This document shows positions 60,920 through 64,000 of a stretch of DNA of 64,000 nt, piece by piece (the first letter of the stretch is position 1; each line of letters opens with the position of its first letter). The stretch is from contig NZ_JBFRFW010000001.1 of the NCBI RefSeq assembly GCF_052115025.1, positions 186,001 to 250,000 of the forward strand, given 5' to 3'. The notes under the pieces were generated by a model. The model worked only from the letters and a program-made list of their open reading frames with translations. It was not told the DNA's origin and ran no database searches. The translations under genes and the position numbers were made by a program. The stretch is from Bradyrhizobium_A sp052115025 (lineage in GTDB: Bacteria; Pseudomonadota; Alphaproteobacteria; Rhizobiales; Xanthobacteraceae).

Positions 60920-61121
60920 AGCTGCTCCAGCATCGCCGGTCGCACGAACGACCGCAGGTCACGAAAATGTCAGAGGCACTTGTTGCACAGAGTGCACTCG
61001 ACATTGCCTCGCAGCGCCATCCGCCGAATGGCTGATCCGGCGACCTTGACAGTGCGGCGGCCATCGCGACGAATGCGCCCCTGACCGCCCGCATTCCCAA
61101 GAGACTTCCCAGGAGGAACCG

Positions 61122-62528
61122 ATGGAGCGTTATGCTCTCGTCATCGACGGCAAAACCGTTCAGGCCGCGGACCATTTCGAGGTGCTGAACCCCTCGACCG
61201 GCGCCGTCGCCGGCCTCGCGCCGAAAGCATCCCGCGAGCAGCTCGATGACGCGATCGAAGCCGCGGCCCGGGCCCAGAAAGCGTGGGCGAAACGCCCCGA
61301 TGCCGAGCGCAAGCAGCTGTGTCACGCCGTCGCAGACAAGATCAAGGACAACGCCGAGGAGTTGGCGCGCCTCCTGACCATCGAGCAGGGCAAGCCACTC
61401 AACGGCCTCGGCTCCCGCTTCGAGCTCGGTGGCGCGCAGGCGTGGGCGCACTACACCGCCGACCTCGACATCCCGGTGAAGGTGCTGCAGGACAACAACG
61501 AGGGCCGCATCGAACTGCACCGCAAACCGGTCGGCGTGGTCGGCTCGATCACACCCTGGAACTGGCCGCTGATGATCGCGATCTGGCACATCATTCCCGC
61601 GATCCGCGCCGGCAACACCGTGGTCAACAAGCCATCGCCGTTCACACCGCTGTCGACGCTGCGCATGATCGAGCTGATGCAGGAAGTGCTGCCGCCAGGC
61701 GTCGTCAGCTGTGTCGCCGGCGAGGATTTCCTCGGCGCCCACATGTCCGGCCACCAGGGCATCGGCAAGATCACCTTCACCGGCTCGTCCGCGACCGGCC
61801 AGAAGGTGATGTCGTCTGCCTCCAATACTCTCAAGCGCCTCACCCTCGAGCTCGGCGGCAACGACGCCGGCATCGTGCTCCCCGATGTCGATCCGCAGCA
61901 GGTCGCGGAAGGGTTGTTCTGGGGCGCCTTCATCAATAACGGCCAGACTTGCGCGGCGCTCAAGCGGCTGTATGTCCATGACAACGTCTATGACGAGATC
62001 TGCAACAGCCTCGTGACCTATGCGAAGAACATTCCGGTCGGCGACGGCCTCGATGAAAAGAGCGTGCTCGGCCCGATCCAGAACCGCATGCAGCGCGACA
62101 AGGTCGCCCGCCTCGTCGAGGCGGCGAAGACCGCCGGCGGCAAGGTGCTGCTGGGAGGCACCGCGGACAAGGAGGACAGCCTGTTCTTCCCGTTGACGCT
62201 GATCTCCGACCTCGACAATGGCAACCCGCTGGTCGACGAGGAGCAGTTCGGCCCGGCGCTGCCGATTATCCGCTACAGCAATATCGACGAGGTGATCGCG
62301 CGCGCCAACGACAACCCGAACGGCCTTGGCGGCTCGGTGTGGTCGAAGGACACGGCCAAGGCCAAGGACATCGCACTGCAGCTCGAATGCGGCTCGGCCT
62401 GGATCAACAAGCACGGCGCGATCCAGCCCAACGCGCCGTTCGGCGGCGTCAAGGGCTCCGGCGTCGGCGTCGAATTCGGCGAGGAAGGCCTGTTCGAGAA
62501 CACTGACGTTCAGGTCATCCACTCCTAA
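61122..62528 (+). CDS. NAD(P)-dependent aldehyde dehydrogenase
   Basis: 468 residues. Strong AGGAGGAA ribosome site 6 nt before the ATG at 61122. ALDH landmarks are TPWNWPLMI, NKPSPFTPLS, FTGSSATGQKV, the catalytic Glu in LELGGNDAGIVL, the catalytic Cys in NNGQTCAALKRLYV and QFGPALPII. It oxidises an aldehyde to the acid, and the substrate is not evident. Monocistronic, with its own 202-bp upstream region (a small TGCAC-aga-GTGCA dyad at 60984-60996) and a strong terminator. It may serve the amide pathway on either side. Confidence 0.93.
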   Translation: MERYALVIDGKTVQAADHFEVLNPSTGAVAGLAPKASREQLDDAIEAAARAQKAWAKRPDAERKQLCHAVADKIKDNAEELARLLTIEQGKPLNGLGSRFELGGAQAWAHYTADLDIPVKVLQDNNEGRIELHRKPVGVVGSITPWNWPLMIAIWHIIPAIRAGNTVVNKPSPFTPLSTLRMIELMQEVLPPGVVSCVAGEDFLGAHMSGHQGIGKITFTGSSATGQKVMSSASNTLKRLTLELGGNDAGIVLPDVDPQQVAEGLFWGAFINNGQTCAALKRLYVHDNVYDEICNSLVTYAKNIPVGDGLDEKSVLGPIQNRMQRDKVARLVEAAKTAGGKVLLGGTADKEDSLFFPLTLISDLDNGNPLVDEEQFGPALPIIRYSNIDEVIARANDNPNGLGGSVWSKDTAKAKDIALQLECGSAWINKHGAIQPNAPFGGVKGSGVGVEFGEEGLFENTDVQVIHS

Positions 62529-62547
62529 GACGACCTGGCTAACAACG

Positions 62548-62585
62548 AAAAGCCCGGGACCGCTGCGCGGCCCCGGGCTTTTTTA
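62548..62585. terminator. Bidirectional rho-independent terminator
   Basis: AGCCCGGG (62551-62558) pairs with CCCGGGCT (62572-62579), flanked by AAA upstream and TTTTTT downstream, between the convergent aldehyde dehydrogenase and amidase genes. Confidence 0.9.
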
Positions 62586-62621
62586 GTTGGTTACGATCGG
62601 CGCTCCGGCAGCGAACGCCGC

Positions 62622-63917
62622 TCAATGCAGCTGCAACTCGTCCTGCACACCCTTGGCAACCGACAGCAGACGTGCGTCGGTCATGCGGCGGCCGATCAGC
62701 ATCAGTCCGACCGGCAGACTGGACGTCTTCACCGGCAGCGACGTGCCGGTCAGCTCGAACAGGTTGCCGAGCATCGGGTTACGCAGGGTCTGAAGATTGA
62801 TACGGCCGAACAGTTCGTCATCAGCCTCGAGCGGCGCGATCTCCGGCGCTACCGTCGGTACGGTCGGCAGCAGCAGCACATCGAGCGGCGCGAGCCGCGC
62901 GTCCATCGCCGCGATCAACTCGCTGCGCCGGCGCACGGTGTTGATGAACGTCGCCGCCGACACCGAACGGCCGCCGAGAATGCGGCTCAGCACCCGCCGG
63001 TCATAGTCCGCGCCACGGGTGTCGAGCCATGGCGCATGGACTGCTGCCGCTTCCACCGCCGCGATCGCCGCCGGCGCGGTGGCCTGGCGCATCGCAGTGA
63101 TGAGATCATCGATCTGCCAGTCCACCACCTTGGCGCCGAGCCGCGACAGCCGTGTCAATTGCGCTTCGAACGCTGCGCCAACCACGCTGTCGACATTCTC
63201 GAACATCAGCCCGCGCGGCACACCGACGCGCAGGTTTGCCAATGGAAATGCCGTTACCGGCTGTGGCGTGGCCCCCACCATGATGGCGTCAGTGTCGGCA
63301 CACTGCTGCACCGTCTTCGCCAGCGGGCCGATGGTGTCGAGGGTGTAGGACAGCGGAAATGCGCCCTCGGTCGATACCCGCCCCGCTGTCGGCTTGAAAC
63401 CGGTGACGCCGTTGAACGCCGCTGGAATGCGCACCGAGCCGCCGGTATCGGAGCCAATCGAAATTTCGCTGGTGCCATCCGCCACGGAAACTCCCGCGCC
63501 GGACGACGAGCCGCCGGGGACGCGGTTCGGATCGACCGCATTGCCGGGCGTGCCATAGTGCGGGTTGAGGCCGAGGCCCGAGAACGCGAACTCCGACATG
63601 TTGGTCTTGCCGATGATCAGCGCGCCGGCGCGACGCAGCCGGGCGATGACCGGTGCATCCGCCTTGGCAGGCTCCGCCGTTCGCAGCAGCGCCGAGCCCG
63701 CGGTGGTGGGCTCGCCGGCGACATCGAACAGGTCCTTGATCGACACGATGGCGCCATCGAGCGGACCGAGCGAAGTGCCCGTGCGGCGGCGCGCATCGGA
63801 GGCGTCAGCCTCGGCCCGCACACGCTCATGGTACACCTTCGTGAAGACGTGCGAGGTCTTCGCGGTGGCGTCGATCTGAGCGAGCGCCTTCTCAACCTTG
63901 TCCCGAATAGCCGACAT
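62622..63917 (-). CDS. Amidase signature family enzyme
   Basis: 431 residues from MSAIRDKVEKALAQ (ATG 63917, preceded by GGAGA). An ATG at 63935 is in frame but overlaps the end of the upstream gene. Triad: Lys in SIKDLFDVAG, cis-Ser in GGSSSGAGVSVADG, nucleophile in GSDTGGSVRIPAAFNG. It hydrolyses a C-N amide bond. The specificity (indoleacetamide, urea derivatives, biuret and others) cannot be seen. It is a second, distinct amidase, on the opposite strand to the AtzE-like one, in an operon with the gene cut by the window edge. Confidence 0.92.
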   Translation of the reverse strand: MSAIRDKVEKALAQIDATAKTSHVFTKVYHERVRAEADASDARRRTGTSLGPLDGAIVSIKDLFDVAGEPTTAGSALLRTAEPAKADAPVIARLRRAGALIIGKTNMSEFAFSGLGLNPHYGTPGNAVDPNRVPGGSSSGAGVSVADGTSEISIGSDTGGSVRIPAAFNGVTGFKPTAGRVSTEGAFPLSYTLDTIGPLAKTVQQCADTDAIMVGATPQPVTAFPLANLRVGVPRGLMFENVDSVVGAAFEAQLTRLSRLGAKVVDWQIDDLITAMRQATAPAAIAAVEAAAVHAPWLDTRGADYDRRVLSRILGGRSVSAATFINTVRRRSELIAAMDARLAPLDVLLLPTVPTVAPEIAPLEADDELFGRINLQTLRNPMLGNLFELTGTSLPVKTSSLPVGLMLIGRRMTDARLLSVAKGVQDELQLH

Positions 63918-63931
63918 TCCAGTTCTCCAGT

Positions 63932-64000
63932 TCACGCAACGACGGGAAGCTCGACGACGTCATAGGCATGGCGGATCGAGCGGCCCAGCACCGGGTCGAT
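63932..64000 (-). CDS. 3' end of an unidentified gene (cut by the window edge)
   Basis: The minus strand is open from the window edge to a TGA at 63932-63934, giving the C-terminal 22 residues (DPVLGRSIRHAYDVVELPVV within them). The stop lies 14 bp before the amidase ATG, with the amidase ribosome site in the gap, so this is very probably the upstream gene of the same operon. It is too short to name. Confidence 0.55.
   Translation of the reverse strand: MDPVLGRSIRHAYDVVELPVVA

Noticed and set aside
60971..60986. GGCAC...TGC resembling a sigma-54 promoter before the aldehyde dehydrogenase gene
   Set aside because: The spacing between GG and GC is 8 bp, not the required 10, so it does not match the -24/-12 element.
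1..64000. tRNA, rRNA, CRISPR array, prophage, insertion sequence or integrase
   Set aside because: None seen on either strand. Repeats are palindromic elements without a transposase, and no regularly spaced direct repeats occur.

Overview
The window is high-GC chromosomal DNA from an alphaproteobacterium. The best fit is the Nitrobacteraceae (Bradyrhizobium, Rhodopseudomonas, Afipia/Oligotropha). Three things point there: the coxC-M-S-L-D-E-F order of a form I aerobic CO dehydrogenase, with subunit lengths and ligand positions almost identical to those I recall for Oligotropha (Afipia) carboxidovorans; the ABC- and TRAP-rich catabolic content; and intergenic palindromes of the type I recall from these genomes. 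I see no rRNA, tRNA, CRISPR array, integrase or transposase. This is metabolic backbone, almost fully coding, with ATGA or TGATG overlaps inside operons.

Layout. 1-8.3 kb: hexuronate/hexarate oxidation. An enolase-superfamily enzyme cut by the window edge, uronate dehydrogenase and a GntR regulator face a TRAP transporter (dctPQM), kdgD and gudD. Together they would import uronates or aldarates and take them to 2-ketoglutarate semialdehyde. 8.5-13.9 kb: an RND efflux operon (adaptor and pump) led by a hydrolase-fold protein that lacks its catalytic serine. 14.1-18.1 kb: LysR, pirin, a PQQ-type sugar dehydrogenase and a diheme cytochrome c. 18.05-26.2 kb: the CO dehydrogenase cluster on the minus strand, headed by coxC, an MHYT-LytTR membrane regulator. 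26.3-33.3 kb: homogentisate pathway (fahA, maiA, hmgA, an MBL-fold protein, DUF2783, an FAD hydroxylase) with a divergent MarR regulator. 33.5-41 kb: sugar-phosphate operon (tal-pgi fusion, gnd, zwf, pgl, gntK, Cof-type phosphatase), then a GH15 glycosidase on the other strand. 42.9-45.5 kb: LysR with a VOC dioxygenase and an esterase. 45.6-53.3 kb: amidohydrolase, branched-chain-type ABC transporter with a triple-fusion subunit, NTF2-like protein, GntR and clpS. 53.5-60.9 kb: peptide-type ABC operon carrying an AtzG/AtzE-like amidase pair. 61-64 kb: aldehyde dehydrogenase, a second amidase and the 3' end of one more gene.

Most interesting points: the CO dehydrogenase cluster with a candidate promoter whose -10 lies in the loop of an inverted repeat; an MBL-fold protein in the homogentisate operon that has lost every site-2 metal ligand; the serine-less hydrolase in the efflux operon; the LivM-LivG-LivF fusion with a degenerate ABC signature in its middle ATPase; the amidase pair embedded between two transporter ATPase genes; and a 170-bp element of two related hairpins bounded by ACTAGT, inserted between dctP and dctQ.
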